From contig JAZROP010000002.1 in NCBI GenBank assembly GCA_045648785.1, positions 1-40,574 of the forward strand: 40,574 nt of DNA. Reading direction: 5' to 3'. Both the position numbers and the translations under genes were made by a program. The notes under the pieces were generated by a model that had not been told where the DNA came from, made no database searches, and saw nothing but the letters and a program-made list of their open reading frames with translations. Below are positions 31,185-40,501 of this stretch, piece by piece; position 1 is the first letter of the stretch, and every line of letters starts with the position of its first letter. The stretch comes from RGIG7450 sp045648785 (GTDB lineage Bacteria; Bacillota; Clostridia; RUG12999).

Positions 31185-33638
31185 TTATAATCCCAACCTT
31201 TTTGCTGATTCGTCACGCATTTTATACTTAAGAATTTTTCCTGCTGCATTCATCGGAAATTCTTCTGTGAAAATGAAATATCTGGGGACCTTGTGGCGTG
31301 CAATTGCCGAATTGCCAAATTCCCTCATTTCATTTTCATCCGACTTTTCTCCCTTGTGGAGAATAATCCAGGCACAACACTCTTCGCCATACCTTTCGTC
31401 CGGAACACCAACCACCTGCACATCCCGAACCTTGGGGTGTGTAAGATAAAACTCCTCAATTTCGCGCGGGTAAAGGTTTTCACCGCCACGGATAATCATA
31501 TCCTTAAGACGACCTGTTACCTTATAATATCCGTCAGGTGTACGACAGCATATATCTCCTGAATGTAACCAGCCGTCAGCATCAATAGTCTGCGCGGTTG
31601 CCTCAGGCATTTTATAATAGCCCTTCATAATGTTAAAACCGCGTGCAACAAATTCTCCACTTTCTCCGTCGGGAAGTTCCTCTCCCGTTTCAGGGTCAAT
31701 TATTTTACATTCAACACCCGGGAATGCACTGCCAACCGTTTCCACACGGTGGTCTATATCTTCATTAACTTCACCCATTGTGCAACCGGGGGACGCTTCT
31801 GTCTGTCCATAAACAGAAATGATTTCTTTCATGTTCATTTCATCTGCCGCACGGCGCATAAGGTCCGCAGGACAGTTTGCACCCGCCATAATACCTGTTC
31901 TCATATACGAAAAATCGGTTTTAGCAAAGTCGGCATGATTAAACAGTGCAATAAACATTGTCGGCACGCCGTTAAAACAGGTTATATGCTCATCATTTAT
32001 ACACGCCAGCGATGACTTTGGTGAGAAATAAGGCATAGGCGAAAGTGTACCGCCGTGAGTCATCATGGATGTCATTGAAAGCACCATGCCAAAGCAATGG
32101 AACATAGGCACCTGAATCATCATACGGTCTGCTGTGGATAAATCCATTCTGTCGCCAATTGTTTTACCGTTGTTTACAATGTTTCTGTGTGTGAGCATAA
32201 CCCCTTTGGGAAATCCTGTTGTTCCGGATGTATATTGCATATTACAAACATCGTCCGGTTTAACAAGCGATGCACGCCTGCGCACTTCCTCGTGAGGCAC
32301 AAGCTTAGCACGCCCGAGCATTTGTTCCCAGGTCAGACATCCGGACATTGAAAATCCTACCGTTATAACATTACGCAAAAAAGGCAGATTTTTTGAATAT
32401 ACCGGGTCGCCTGGCTTTAAACTTTCAAGTTCAGGACAAAGCTCCTGAATAATTTCACGATAGTTAATATCCTTACAATCCTCAATCATAACAAGTGTAT
32501 GTGTATCCGACTGTTTTAACAGATACTCAATTTCGTGAATTTTATATGCAGTATTTACAGTTACAAGAACAGCACCGATTTTTGTTGTTGCCCAGAAAGT
32601 GATAAACCAAGCTGGAATATTTGTTGCCCAGACAGCCACATGGTCGCCAGCTTTTACTCCAAGCGAGATAAGCGCCGCTGCGCATTCGTCAACATCTCTG
32701 CGGAACTGCTTATATGTTCTTGTATAATCAAGAGTTGTATATTTAAATGCATACTGGTCAGGATATTTTTCTACCATTGTGTCAAGCACATCGGCAAATG
32801 TTGCATCAATGATTTCATATTTCTGCCACACAAAAGTGCCTGTTTTTGACCTATTATAATATGCCCTCTCATACTCTTTTTTGCCCCTGCCCAGCGATGC
32901 AATATAATTTGCAAAATGAGTCAGAACAATATCGGCGTCGTTAATTTCTTCATTCCATGCCGCACAAACAAATCCGTCATAGTTCAGGGATGAAAGTGCA
33001 TTTATAATTTTATCAACCGGCAATTCTCCCTCACCGATTAAAACGGTCTTCCCATCCTTCATATCACCAAGGCGAACATATTTTATATATGCACCTAAGT
33101 TTTTAATTGTAGTTTCTCCGCTTTCGCCTGCACTAAAGTATGTACCTCTGATATTCCATGCAGCACCAAGTACTGCTGATGAGAAAAAGTTAATTATATC
33201 TATCACTTTTTCTGTCTCAGAAAGATATCCGACCGTTTCAAGCAGAATCTGAATATCTGATTTTTCTGCTCGTTTTATAGCCGCACCAAGCTTTTCATCA
33301 AGAATATGATTTTCTGTTTCCTTTTCAACCCGGACTATAATCTGTTCAACAGCCGCACTTGCTGCCATATCCACATATCTTACGATAGACTCCGCAGTTG
33401 CCTCGTCACTTTCCACCGGATATGGGTAGGTCAGTGCGGACACAGAAAGTCCTCGATTTAAAAGTTTTCTTTTCGCATCGGATACTCTGTCGCTACGAAG
33501 AATACTGTCATAATGACTTTTTCTTTCATTAAATGCATCATATATTTCAAAACCTGCATATCCGTAATCATACGCATATCTGCACAAATCGAGAAAGGAT
33601 GCACGATTTACATTTTTTGTTGAAAATGTGATTTTCAT
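31185..33638 (-). CDS. TIM-barrel domain fused to AMP-forming acyl-CoA ligase
   Basis: An 817-residue two-part protein. Residues 1-250 resemble the sugar-phosphate isomerase/AP-endonuclease-2 TIM barrel, with a typical IGEGELPVDKIINAL near the end. Its metal ligands look eroded: E134 remains, but W-N-I-R-G (161-165) replaces the usual WDxxH and R189 replaces the His of the HxxD pair. Residues 275-817 are an adenylate-forming ligase of the FadD/ACSF2 type, with YTSGTTGFPKGVM (468-480), YGQTEASPG, the hinge GRLKDMIIRGGENLYP and the C-terminal AAGKILKYKMRD with the catalytic Lys. The substrate is probably a medium or branched acyl acid. It starts 1 base after the LeuA-like gene, in the leucine T-box operon. 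Confidence 0.85.
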   Translation of the reverse strand: MKITFSTKNVNRASFLDLCRYAYDYGYAGFEIYDAFNERKSHYDSILRSDRVSDAKRKLLNRGLSVSALTYPYPVESDEATAESIVRYVDMAASAAVEQIIVRVEKETENHILDEKLGAAIKRAEKSDIQILLETVGYLSETEKVIDIINFFSSAVLGAAWNIRGTYFSAGESGETTIKNLGAYIKYVRLGDMKDGKTVLIGEGELPVDKIINALSSLNYDGFVCAAWNEEINDADIVLTHFANYIASLGRGKKEYERAYYNRSKTGTFVWQKYEIIDATFADVLDTMVEKYPDQYAFKYTTLDYTRTYKQFRRDVDECAAALISLGVKAGDHVAVWATNIPAWFITFWATTKIGAVLVTVNTAYKIHEIEYLLKQSDTHTLVMIEDCKDINYREIIQELCPELESLKPGDPVYSKNLPFLRNVITVGFSMSGCLTWEQMLGRAKLVPHEEVRRRASLVKPDDVCNMQYTSGTTGFPKGVMLTHRNIVNNGKTIGDRMDLSTADRMMIQVPMFHCFGMVLSMTSMMTHGGTLSPMPYFSPKSSLACINDEHITCFNGVPTMFIALFNHADFAKTDFSYMRTGIMAGANCPADLMRRAADEMNMKEIISVYGQTEASPGCTMGEVNEDIDHRVETVGSAFPGVECKIIDPETGEELPDGESGEFVARGFNIMKGYYKMPEATAQTIDADGWLHSGDICCRTPDGYYKVTGRLKDMIIRGGENLYPREIEEFYLTHPKVRDVQVVGVPDERYGEECCAWIILHKGEKSDENEMREFGNSAIARHKVPRYFIFTEEFPMNAAGKILKYKMRDESAKRLGL

Positions 33639-33639
33639 T

Positions 33640-35028
33640 TTATTCCTCCTCGAACACTATCTTGTTGAGTGCATTAATATATGCTCTGATACTTGCCGCA
33701 ACAATATCTGTTGAAATGCCGTTACCCGAATAAAGCTTGCCATTATTGCGAAGTCTGACAAGAGCAGAACCAAGGGCTTCTTTACCCTCTGTTACCGCCT
33801 GCACCTGAAAATCATCAAGCTCATAGTGATAACCTATACATTGCTCAATAGCACGGAACGCTGAATCAATAGGACCGTCACCTGTGCTCACTCCGCAAAG
33901 AATCTCATCACCGCATTTAAGTGTAACCTGTGACATGGAACTTGTCAGATTACCGCAGTTTGTGTTATAGCTTTCAAAATGATATGTTGACGGAGCCTGC
34001 ATTGCCGAGCTTGCAATAAGCGCCTCAAACTCTTTAGCTCCTACCGCTCCTTTTTTCTCGCAAACCTGCATCAGTGCCTTAAATACATTTCCACAATCCT
34101 CATCTGACAAGTCATAGCCGAGAACCTGTGCAGCCTGTGCCACCTGAGCTATTGTGCTTTCAGCATCAAGCAGAATTTTTTTCTTTTCACTCACCTGAGC
34201 CTCTGTTTCATATGCCTGATGGTTTATGCTTTCAAGCATTTCATCAATGCTTGCATGAATTTTTGTGTTTTTCAGACCTGTCTTAGCACCGATTTTTTCA
34301 CTACGCGCGCTAATTGCGTCAGAAAGTTCACCCATAGAGAGAGCTTCACCTGATATCATTGCACATTTAATCCCATCAGCTCCGGCTCCGATTGCTGCAA
34401 TTGCAGAAGCAACAGCCATACCAATACGGTCTGAAACCTGAACATATACAGGAATTTTCACAGCAGCTTTCACTTTTTTTACAAGTGCCGCTATTTCTTC
34501 GGGGAGAGATATACCGGCATCATCACAGATTGTAACAATTCCGGCTCCGCTTTCTTCCGCCTGTTTTACTGCTTGAATTAAAAAATCTTCATCTGCTCTT
34601 GTAGCATCAAGTGCAGCAAATTCAACATCATCACAAAGTTTTTTTGCCTGAGCCGTCAACTGCCCAATTTTTACAGCCATTTTGTCTGCTTTAACATGGT
34701 AAGTATATTCCATCTGAACTGTCGAAACCGGCAATTCAATCTGCATACGGGGATGTTTTGCATCTTTAACACATTCCCAAGCAGCATCAACTTCCTCCCC
34801 AGTAAAGCCAACCGGAATTGCAACTGCACTGTTTACTATATTCTGGGCAATTGTTTTATAAATAATTGTATCCTCACGAAGGCTTTTTATGGGTGCAAGT
34901 TCAACAGAATCCACTCCTAGCGAATCTGCGCATGCAGCTATAGCAGTTTTTTCTCTGAACAAGAGAGATATCTCTCTGTCCTGCGAAAGTTTTTTCAAAG
35001 TAATGTCTGAAATATTAATTTTTTTCAT
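33640..35028 (-). CDS. 2-isopropylmalate synthase-like protein with degenerate catalytic barrel
   Basis: A 462-residue protein. Residues 1-335 follow the HMGL/DRE-TIM barrel layout, and residues 345-460 are a LeuA allosteric dimer domain (GDGPIDSAFRAI at 384-395, GNGISTDIVAASIRAYINAL at 435-454). The catalytic signature is lost: where IPMS has TLRDGxQ this has TLKKLSQ (residues 10-16), removing the catalytic Arg and metal-binding Asp. Where the HxH metal pair should be (about 195-200) it has VYVQVSDRIG, and there is no histidine between residues 111 and 258. Condensing activity is therefore unlikely. Leucine binding may be retained. A leucine T-box controls it, and the ligase gene follows after 1 base. 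Confidence 0.8.
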   Translation of the reverse strand: MKKINISDITLKKLSQDREISLLFREKTAIAACADSLGVDSVELAPIKSLREDTIIYKTIAQNIVNSAVAIPVGFTGEEVDAAWECVKDAKHPRMQIELPVSTVQMEYTYHVKADKMAVKIGQLTAQAKKLCDDVEFAALDATRADEDFLIQAVKQAEESGAGIVTICDDAGISLPEEIAALVKKVKAAVKIPVYVQVSDRIGMAVASAIAAIGAGADGIKCAMISGEALSMGELSDAISARSEKIGAKTGLKNTKIHASIDEMLESINHQAYETEAQVSEKKKILLDAESTIAQVAQAAQVLGYDLSDEDCGNVFKALMQVCEKKGAVGAKEFEALIASSAMQAPSTYHFESYNTNCGNLTSSMSQVTLKCGDEILCGVSTGDGPIDSAFRAIEQCIGYHYELDDFQVQAVTEGKEALGSALVRLRNNGKLYSGNGISTDIVAASIRAYINALNKIVFEEE

Positions 35029-35080
35029 TTAAAAAATCCCCTTCCTCTTTATTATGAAGATGCAGTTATTAACAAAAAAA

Positions 35081-35345
35081 CGCTTTCGTCTCCTTGTTGC
35101 TTCAAAGAGACGAAAACGCTAAAATATCTTAACCTTTCCGCGGTACCACTCTTTTTCATCCTTATTGGATGCCCTTTAGATGCCAACACATCTTAACTCT
35201 GTTACGGGAGTTCCCGTCCGCCCCTACTTTATTCACGGCAACCGCTCCGCGGTGAGTTCAGCAAATCTTCCCCAATGCCTTGCACCATCCGGCATCTCTC
35301 TGAAAGGTGAAAGAATTTACATACTATTCCACATCATTGCGTTTA
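35081..35345 (-). promoter_or_regulatory. T-box riboswitch, leucine-specific, for the LeuA-like operon
   Basis: The T-box motif is GAGTGGTACCGCGG (35151-35138, minus), followed by a terminator whose stem (35120-35107 with 35092-35081) reads AGCGTTTTCGTCTC and ends in seven T. Stem I carries GATGCCGGATGGTGCAAGGC and the specifier loop GAACTCACC, with specifier CUC (35256-35254) for leucine. The bulge UGGU pairs with tRNA ending ACCA, consistent with the discriminator A of tRNA-Leu. Uncharged tRNA-Leu would turn the operon on, so the two genes answer leucine starvation. Confidence 0.93.
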
Positions 35346-35354
35346 TATTTTAGA

Positions 35355-35383
35355 ATTATATCACGACTATTCATTTTTGTCAA
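35355..35383 (-). promoter_or_regulatory. Promoter of the leucine T-box operon
   Basis: On the minus strand, TTGACA (35383-35378), 17 bases, TATAAT (35360-35355): full consensus. It starts 8 bases after the stop of the pseudogene upstream. Confidence 0.85.
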
Positions 35384-35390
35384 GAGTTTT

Positions 35391-35662
35391 TTATTTCAGA
35401 CCTTCAAGGACTTCTTTGCCCTGCTCAATAATATATTCAGCTATGCCGGCTTGAAATCTTGAGCTTCTCACCTCATATCCGCCTTCATCGTAGGAATCCT
35501 GCATGGGGAAATATCCCTCAGCACCGTTTGCAGTGCCAGAGCATTGATTTCAAGGTCATCTAAAATTGCTTCAGCAAAACGGGGTTTATAATAACCTCTT
35601 ATTGGAATACCCATCGGGGAATTAATGTTTACTCTGCCAAAACGCGCTTTTAAATTGTTCAT
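35391..35662 (-). pseudogene. Internally deleted gene, ceramidase-like N-terminus
   Basis: ATG 35662 follows GGAAGG and opens MNNLKARFGRVNINSPMGIP, then RGYYKPRFAEAILDDLEINALA, matching the start of neutral/alkaline ceramidase-like proteins of Clostridia (pattern PPMG..GYY..R.A.G.LDDL.ANALA). Within about 60 residues the frame changes. The remaining sequence reads MQDSYDEGGYEVRSSRFQAG in another frame and ends EVLEGLK at 35391, which looks like the C-terminus of the same family. The middle, probably over 300 residues, is missing. A single internal deletion explains it. Family assignment is from memory of the pattern. Confidence 0.6.
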
Positions 35663-35757
35663 GTTTTCGCCTTCCAAAATATACTTTCCATCACAGCTTT
35701 GCAACCATTATTGTCATAGCTTTATTATAACATTTTTACCTTTTTGTTAATACAAAA

Positions 35758-35784
35758 ATAAATCCCGCCAACGGCGGGATTTAC
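35758..35784. terminator. Terminator of the stalk-domain protein gene
   Basis: AAATCCCGCC (35760-35769) pairs with GGCGGGATTT (35773-35782), 9 bases after the stop on the minus strand; it could work both ways. Confidence 0.85.
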
Positions 35785-35791
35785 CATTAAA

Positions 35792-37027
35792 CTACTGAGT
35801 AATAATTACTGTCTGTGTAGCATCTTCCCAGTCAACCTTGCATCCGAAAGCTTCGGAGATTGCACGAACAGGAACAAGAGTTCTGGAGTTGAGAAGTTTT
35901 GCAGGAACATCAAGAACTTTGGTTGTTCCGTTTACAAACATATCTTTGGAACCAATCTGCAGAGAGATTGCGATGTCACCTTTTGATGCTTTAACTGTCT
36001 GTGTAGCATCTTCCCACTCAACTGTTGCACCAAGTGCTTCAAAGATTGCACGGAGAGGAACGAGAGTTCTGTCATTTTCAAGTACGGGAGGCTGGTCAAA
36101 TTCAACCGCCTTGCCGTCAACCTTAACTGTAATTGTCTGAGGTTTTACAGGAGTAGCCGGTTTTTCCGGTTCTGCAGGAGCAGTTGAAGCAGATGGTGTA
36201 TGAATAGGCTGAATCTGATCCATTTTTTCCAGTCCTTCAATGGTGCCAACGCCGTTTGTTATATAGAATGCATATTCACCGCTCATAGATGCAGACTGTA
36301 CACCTGTTGGGAAAGACAACCGGAATCCCCATGTTCCGCTTTCCATATTTCTGTCAAAAACTATCTCTGTCTTTCTTTTTTCACTATTCCAACTATAAGT
36401 TTTATGCCATTTGTTTGACCCTGATTCAGTATAATATCCAATGTCTATACTGCTTGATTGAGAGGCTACAACAACTCTTGCATTGCCACCAAGTGAAAGT
36501 TTGTACATATCATACTGGTCATTAGGTGCAAGAAAACCTGTATATACTTTGTTAAGTACAATTTCATCGGCATCTGCCATAGAGTTATTATTGTCCTTAT
36601 ATGTTTCGGGGAAATCTTCTTTAGCTGCCTCAAGATTCATGGTTATAGCATAATCACCAAAGCCGCCCTTATATGCCTGAGATACATAGAGATAATATGT
36701 ACCGGCTGTCAGATAAGTCTTGTCAGTAATGTTAATCTGACCATTCTCATCAGCCTTGGGGATGTTTCTCCAAAGCTCAACTTCATCCACATCAAAAATT
36801 TTAAGAGCCATCTTATCAATCGCAGCTATGCAGGAAATAGAAAGTCCACCGGCTGCCGGCAATTCTATTTTATACGAATTCTGCTTATCATCAGCTGCGA
36901 TAAAGCCAGAAATCTGTGTGCCTAATTCATAATCAACTGCATCATCAAACATGCCCAGTGCATGTACATTTACAGCTGAGCCAAGTGCTAAAACAAGACA
37001 CAACATTAAAACAACTAATTTTTTCAT
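35792..37027 (-). CDS. Secreted protein with PPC-like domains and a copper-amine-oxidase-type stalk domain
   Basis: A 411-residue exported protein. Residues 1-24 are a signal peptide (MKKLVVLMLCLVLALG, cleavage near VHA). Two beta-rich repeats (about 28-135 and 143-265, sharing GxxxxGFxAxxDxxxxYKxxL) resemble prepeptidase C-terminal-type domains. A proline-rich linker (275-297) follows. Residues 298-411 are a copper amine oxidase N-terminal-like 'stalk' domain, itself two repeats with NDRTLVPLRAIFEALG and NSRTLVPVRAISEAFG. The repeats WEDATQTV occur twice. No catalytic domain is visible, so a cell-surface binding role is likely. Promoter TTGAAA-17-TATCAT lies upstream. Confidence 0.82.
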   Translation of the reverse strand: MKKLVVLMLCLVLALGSAVNVHALGMFDDAVDYELGTQISGFIAADDKQNSYKIELPAAGGLSISCIAAIDKMALKIFDVDEVELWRNIPKADENGQINITDKTYLTAGTYYLYVSQAYKGGFGDYAITMNLEAAKEDFPETYKDNNNSMADADEIVLNKVYTGFLAPNDQYDMYKLSLGGNARVVVASQSSSIDIGYYTESGSNKWHKTYSWNSEKRKTEIVFDRNMESGTWGFRLSFPTGVQSASMSGEYAFYITNGVGTIEGLEKMDQIQPIHTPSASTAPAEPEKPATPVKPQTITVKVDGKAVEFDQPPVLENDRTLVPLRAIFEALGATVEWEDATQTVKASKGDIAISLQIGSKDMFVNGTTKVLDVPAKLLNSRTLVPVRAISEAFGCKVDWEDATQTVIITQ

Positions 37028-37079
37028 TTTTGTTCCTCCATCGTTTTATAGCGGTTAAAGCCGCATACTTATTAATATA

Positions 37080-37108
37080 ATGATACCACATATATAGACA
37101 AATTTCAA
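37080..37108 (-). promoter_or_regulatory. Promoter of the stalk-domain protein gene
   Basis: On the minus strand, TTGAAA (37108-37103), 17-base spacer, TATCAT (37085-37080). The leader has a small GCGG/CCGC hairpin (37051-37064) before the TGGAGGAA ribosome site. Confidence 0.6.
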
Positions 37109-37219
37109 TAATACCCCCGGCAAAAAATTGTACAAAAACAAATACCATTATTTATATATTTTTACCATACCGTTGCTATATGTATTATCCATCAAACAAG
37201 TACTGTTTTAACGGGATTG

Positions 37220-40200
37220 TTATTTGCCTATGCTTATACCAACAACACCTAATATGACATCATTTGCAACCGCTTCTATTTTTATACTTTCAAGTTCCTT
37301 GTCAGGATTAATTTTAAGCTTCTGCACAGTAGCATGATTAAAATTATTAAAGTAAAAAATCTCAGCTTTGGTGGTAAGTGCAGATGTGAGCCAGTCATCA
37401 ATATTAAGCGGATAAACAAGGCTTGTATGAGTCTGTGTTCCGTCAGCATAATTAATGGTTATCCGGGCATTTTCAACATAGGACAGCATGCAGTTTGTAC
37501 TTGCGACAAAGAGAACCGCTATCTCGCTTCCATTTCCGCTAAGGGGAATGGTAATGTCAGTCGGAAAGACATCAAATATGGAAACACACGCCAGATTCTT
37601 GTTTTTTGCAGGTGTAGCAAATGGTATTCCTGAAGGAGAGCGAACCACACCACCTGAATTTCTGAAGAGCGCATCATCAATATAGACCTCATTTCTTCCA
37701 TGCTGATTCCAGTTGTGCGAGTATCGTCCGTTCTGGAATAATCCCATAGAAAATCCATCCGGTCTTGGGCGTATATAAGCCTGCTCATGAACTTCTGTCA
37801 TATTGCAGTTAAAATATTTTTCAATATCAACAGGCTCAAAAATTATATCTTTACGCGGTTTCTCCTCTTCTTCCTCTGTTATAATTTTGTAGTCTGCCGC
37901 AAGCCAAGCGTCATATTCTCCCTGTTTTGTACGAATAAACAGTGTGTAGTCTCCCTCAATATTCCTTGTTTTTGCATAAACCTTGTTGCCGACAATTTTT
38001 ACACTATCAAGTGCTTCGGATACATCAAATATTTCAACCGGTTCAGCACCAATTATTTCGAAAGCAATTTTGTTGCCTGCAAGAACATTTTCAGGGGATA
38101 TAATCGTTGGAACCGAGCAACCACCATGCATTATACGAAGTTGGAATCTTCCCGTTTTATTCACTTCAATCATAAGGAAGCTGTTATTTGGAGCCGCAAC
38201 AATTTCATAAGAAATTGCCTCTCCATCAAGTAAAACAGTTTCAATCTCGGTTGAGCGCATAGGAATTCTTATCAGTTTCTTTTCTGTCCTTTCGCAACAT
38301 ATATTGAAGATTTCCTGATTTCCTCTTCTGGTATAATTCAAAGCAATATCTTTAAGAGCTAAGCTTGCACAATCCCATTCATCCGGGAACCCCGGTGCAA
38401 TATAAACATAATTATCAAGGTTATTTATCCTAATTCCAAACAGGCCCTCCACAACAAGACGAAGATATGTACTGGACACATCGGTGAAATCCAAATCACC
38501 AAGGTCAGATGTGCATCTTGCAGATTGAACATGAGGCGCCATTCCGGGGTTTTTACCTGCAAAATAGCAACTTGCAATGCCATCCAGTATTTTTTTACCC
38601 TCATTCTTTAAACCAAGTTTAAAGTAAACAAGAGCCAGATGTGCATTTTCTGCCGGGAATATTCCGTAGTTGGAATATTGTTTGGGCAACCAGTTGGATG
38701 AGTAACACAGTCTGCCGTCCATGCCAGGTGTTACAATATTTTTCAAGTGATTTTCTGTATATTTGAGAGTTCTGTACGCCCTAAAATCATCAATCATGTC
38801 AGAATCTATTACATGATATACCGAGGCAAGCTCCACAGCCGGATGTATAAGGCAGTTCCCAACCGTGTCAAGATATTCTGCAATAACACCATCATTAGCA
38901 AGCCAAAGTTTCTCGTTTAATGCTTTCTTTATTTTTTCAGCACGCTTTGCAAAAACCTCACCATCCCGACCTATTTTCTCTGCAATCTTAGCCAACACCA
39001 AATTCGCCCGGTAGTTGTATGCGCTTGACTGTGCACAACCTGCGCCATTGTAATTATGCCCATCCGAAATCCATGTATTTAGTACATTCTGATACAAGCC
39101 ATCGTCGTCCGGGTCAAACATTCTTCTTTCCCATTCCACCATTGAACAGAGGTCATCATAGTATTTTTCTGCGATTGCAAGATTTCCTGACCATTCAATA
39201 TAATAGAGCATCATATCAAGGGCACATTCCTGCATATTGTACGGTCCGTAGGTTGGCTTGTCAACATCAGAAAAATCCGACGGAAGTCTTCCAACAGGAT
39301 TCTCAAGTATATGGAATCTTTTGTCAAACTTATTTTCACCATCGGGGATAGGGGTGTAGTCATACCAAACGCGTTCTTTGCTCACTTCACCGCGTGTAAT
39401 ATACGAAAGCCACATTTCCATAGTTTTTTCGACCCTGTCGCCCCATCCTAATACAGTTGGAGCATACCAGTTTCTCCACCCTAAAAACGGTGCATGATAC
39501 GCAAATGCACCATGATGGAAGGAATCCTTATGCCAGGACGAATCAAGCGCGATAACCGTTGGAGCAATGGTAAGGTCAAAAGGCTTCTCAGGCGTTGTCA
39601 CATCAATACAAGCAAACTTTGCATATATCTGTTGTTTTATGTATCCTATCGGATTCTCCATTGCAAGCCATTTATCCAAAGTCTTCTCATCGGCGTCAAA
39701 AAGGGCGATAATGTAGCCATCAAGCACCTTTCCCGGTTCAATTACTGCAGAGATTTTCACAACCTTATCATTTTCATTTTCAGGTTCGTTACCTAAAAAT
39801 GTGCTCGGGTAAGCCTCTGACATCGCCTTAGCTGACCCTAAACCAAATTCGGCAGGAAAACTTGTTGCAACCCTCATGCTTTTTCCATCTGTATTTGTTA
39901 CACATGCACGGTTTTTACCAATCTCAACACTATTTCCTTTTGAATCGCTCGCTGAAAAATATCTTTTGGGTTCACCTTTATACTCAAATCGACCCTGACA
40001 CTCATCATCAGTTAATCCGCCGAAACCTGCTGTGAAGAAAACTCTTTGGTCGGTAGAAATCTGATAATGAACTAAATATCCATCATCCGGCATCAACGGA
40101 TATGCTTCAATTTTAACATTAACATCCGGAAACCAGGAAGAAATCTGAGAAAGTTCATACTCCATCCAACCATTCTTGAATTCAGCGAGAATATCTTCCG

Positions 40201-40501
40201 AATTGTGAAACCAACGGGATGTCTGGTCAATGTCCTCTGAATAATAAAACCTTGAGCGTCTGCCCGGTGTTATAGCAAGACCGCTATTTAATATCCCGCA
40301 CTTTTCATATAAAGTGACGCTTCCCTTTGTCCAGTCGGATATGGCTCCCATAAACAAAGGGGTATCACCCGCAAAGGTAAAAAAGCGTTCCGGTTTGTAG
40401 TCGTTTTTGTGTGAGCCATAGAGTGTTCTGTTAAAAATTTCATCACTTCCGCTAATGGCATATCCGGTTTCAGTGGGCGTGTAATGGGTATTTGTTTTCA
40501 T
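37220..40501 (-). CDS. Large cytosolic glycosidase-like protein, six-hairpin type
   Basis: A 1093-residue protein without a signal peptide. About residues 1-325 look like a beta-sandwich. About 330-700 form a helical region of the (alpha/alpha)6 kind seen in inverting glycoside hydrolases, with aromatic and acidic segments such as HAPFLGWRNWYAPTVLGWGD, DPDDDGLYQNVLNTWISDGH and FPAENAHLALVYFKLG. About 700-1093 is beta-rich again, with an acidic linker EEEEEKPRKD near 880. I cannot name the family; it may be related to DUF4450-type proteins or rhamnosidase-like enzymes. Being intracellular, it should act on imported oligosaccharides. Its ATG directly follows the stop of the upstream gene (TAAATG), so it is the later gene of an operon, probably with a sugar transporter. 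Confidence 0.7.
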   Translation of the reverse strand: MKTNTHYTPTETGYAISGSDEIFNRTLYGSHKNDYKPERFFTFAGDTPLFMGAISDWTKGSVTLYEKCGILNSGLAITPGRRSRFYYSEDIDQTSRWFHNSEDILAEFKNGWMEYELSQISSWFPDVNVKIEAYPLMPDDGYLVHYQISTDQRVFFTAGFGGLTDDECQGRFEYKGEPKRYFSASDSKGNSVEIGKNRACVTNTDGKSMRVATSFPAEFGLGSAKAMSEAYPSTFLGNEPENENDKVVKISAVIEPGKVLDGYIIALFDADEKTLDKWLAMENPIGYIKQQIYAKFACIDVTTPEKPFDLTIAPTVIALDSSWHKDSFHHGAFAYHAPFLGWRNWYAPTVLGWGDRVEKTMEMWLSYITRGEVSKERVWYDYTPIPDGENKFDKRFHILENPVGRLPSDFSDVDKPTYGPYNMQECALDMMLYYIEWSGNLAIAEKYYDDLCSMVEWERRMFDPDDDGLYQNVLNTWISDGHNYNGAGCAQSSAYNYRANLVLAKIAEKIGRDGEVFAKRAEKIKKALNEKLWLANDGVIAEYLDTVGNCLIHPAVELASVYHVIDSDMIDDFRAYRTLKYTENHLKNIVTPGMDGRLCYSSNWLPKQYSNYGIFPAENAHLALVYFKLGLKNEGKKILDGIASCYFAGKNPGMAPHVQSARCTSDLGDLDFTDVSSTYLRLVVEGLFGIRINNLDNYVYIAPGFPDEWDCASLALKDIALNYTRRGNQEIFNICCERTEKKLIRIPMRSTEIETVLLDGEAISYEIVAAPNNSFLMIEVNKTGRFQLRIMHGGCSVPTIISPENVLAGNKIAFEIIGAEPVEIFDVSEALDSVKIVGNKVYAKTRNIEGDYTLFIRTKQGEYDAWLAADYKIITEEEEEKPRKDIIFEPVDIEKYFNCNMTEVHEQAYIRPRPDGFSMGLFQNGRYSHNWNQHGRNEVYIDDALFRNSGGVVRSPSGIPFATPAKNKNLACVSIFDVFPTDITIPLSGNGSEIAVLFVASTNCMLSYVENARITINYADGTQTHTSLVYPLNIDDWLTSALTTKAEIFYFNNFNHATVQKLKINPDKELESIKIEAVANDVILGVVGISIGK

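Noticed and set aside
37787..38233. 148-codon plus-strand frame opposite the glycosidase-like gene
   Set aside because: Low-complexity aromatic and cysteine-rich product, antisense to a long real gene.
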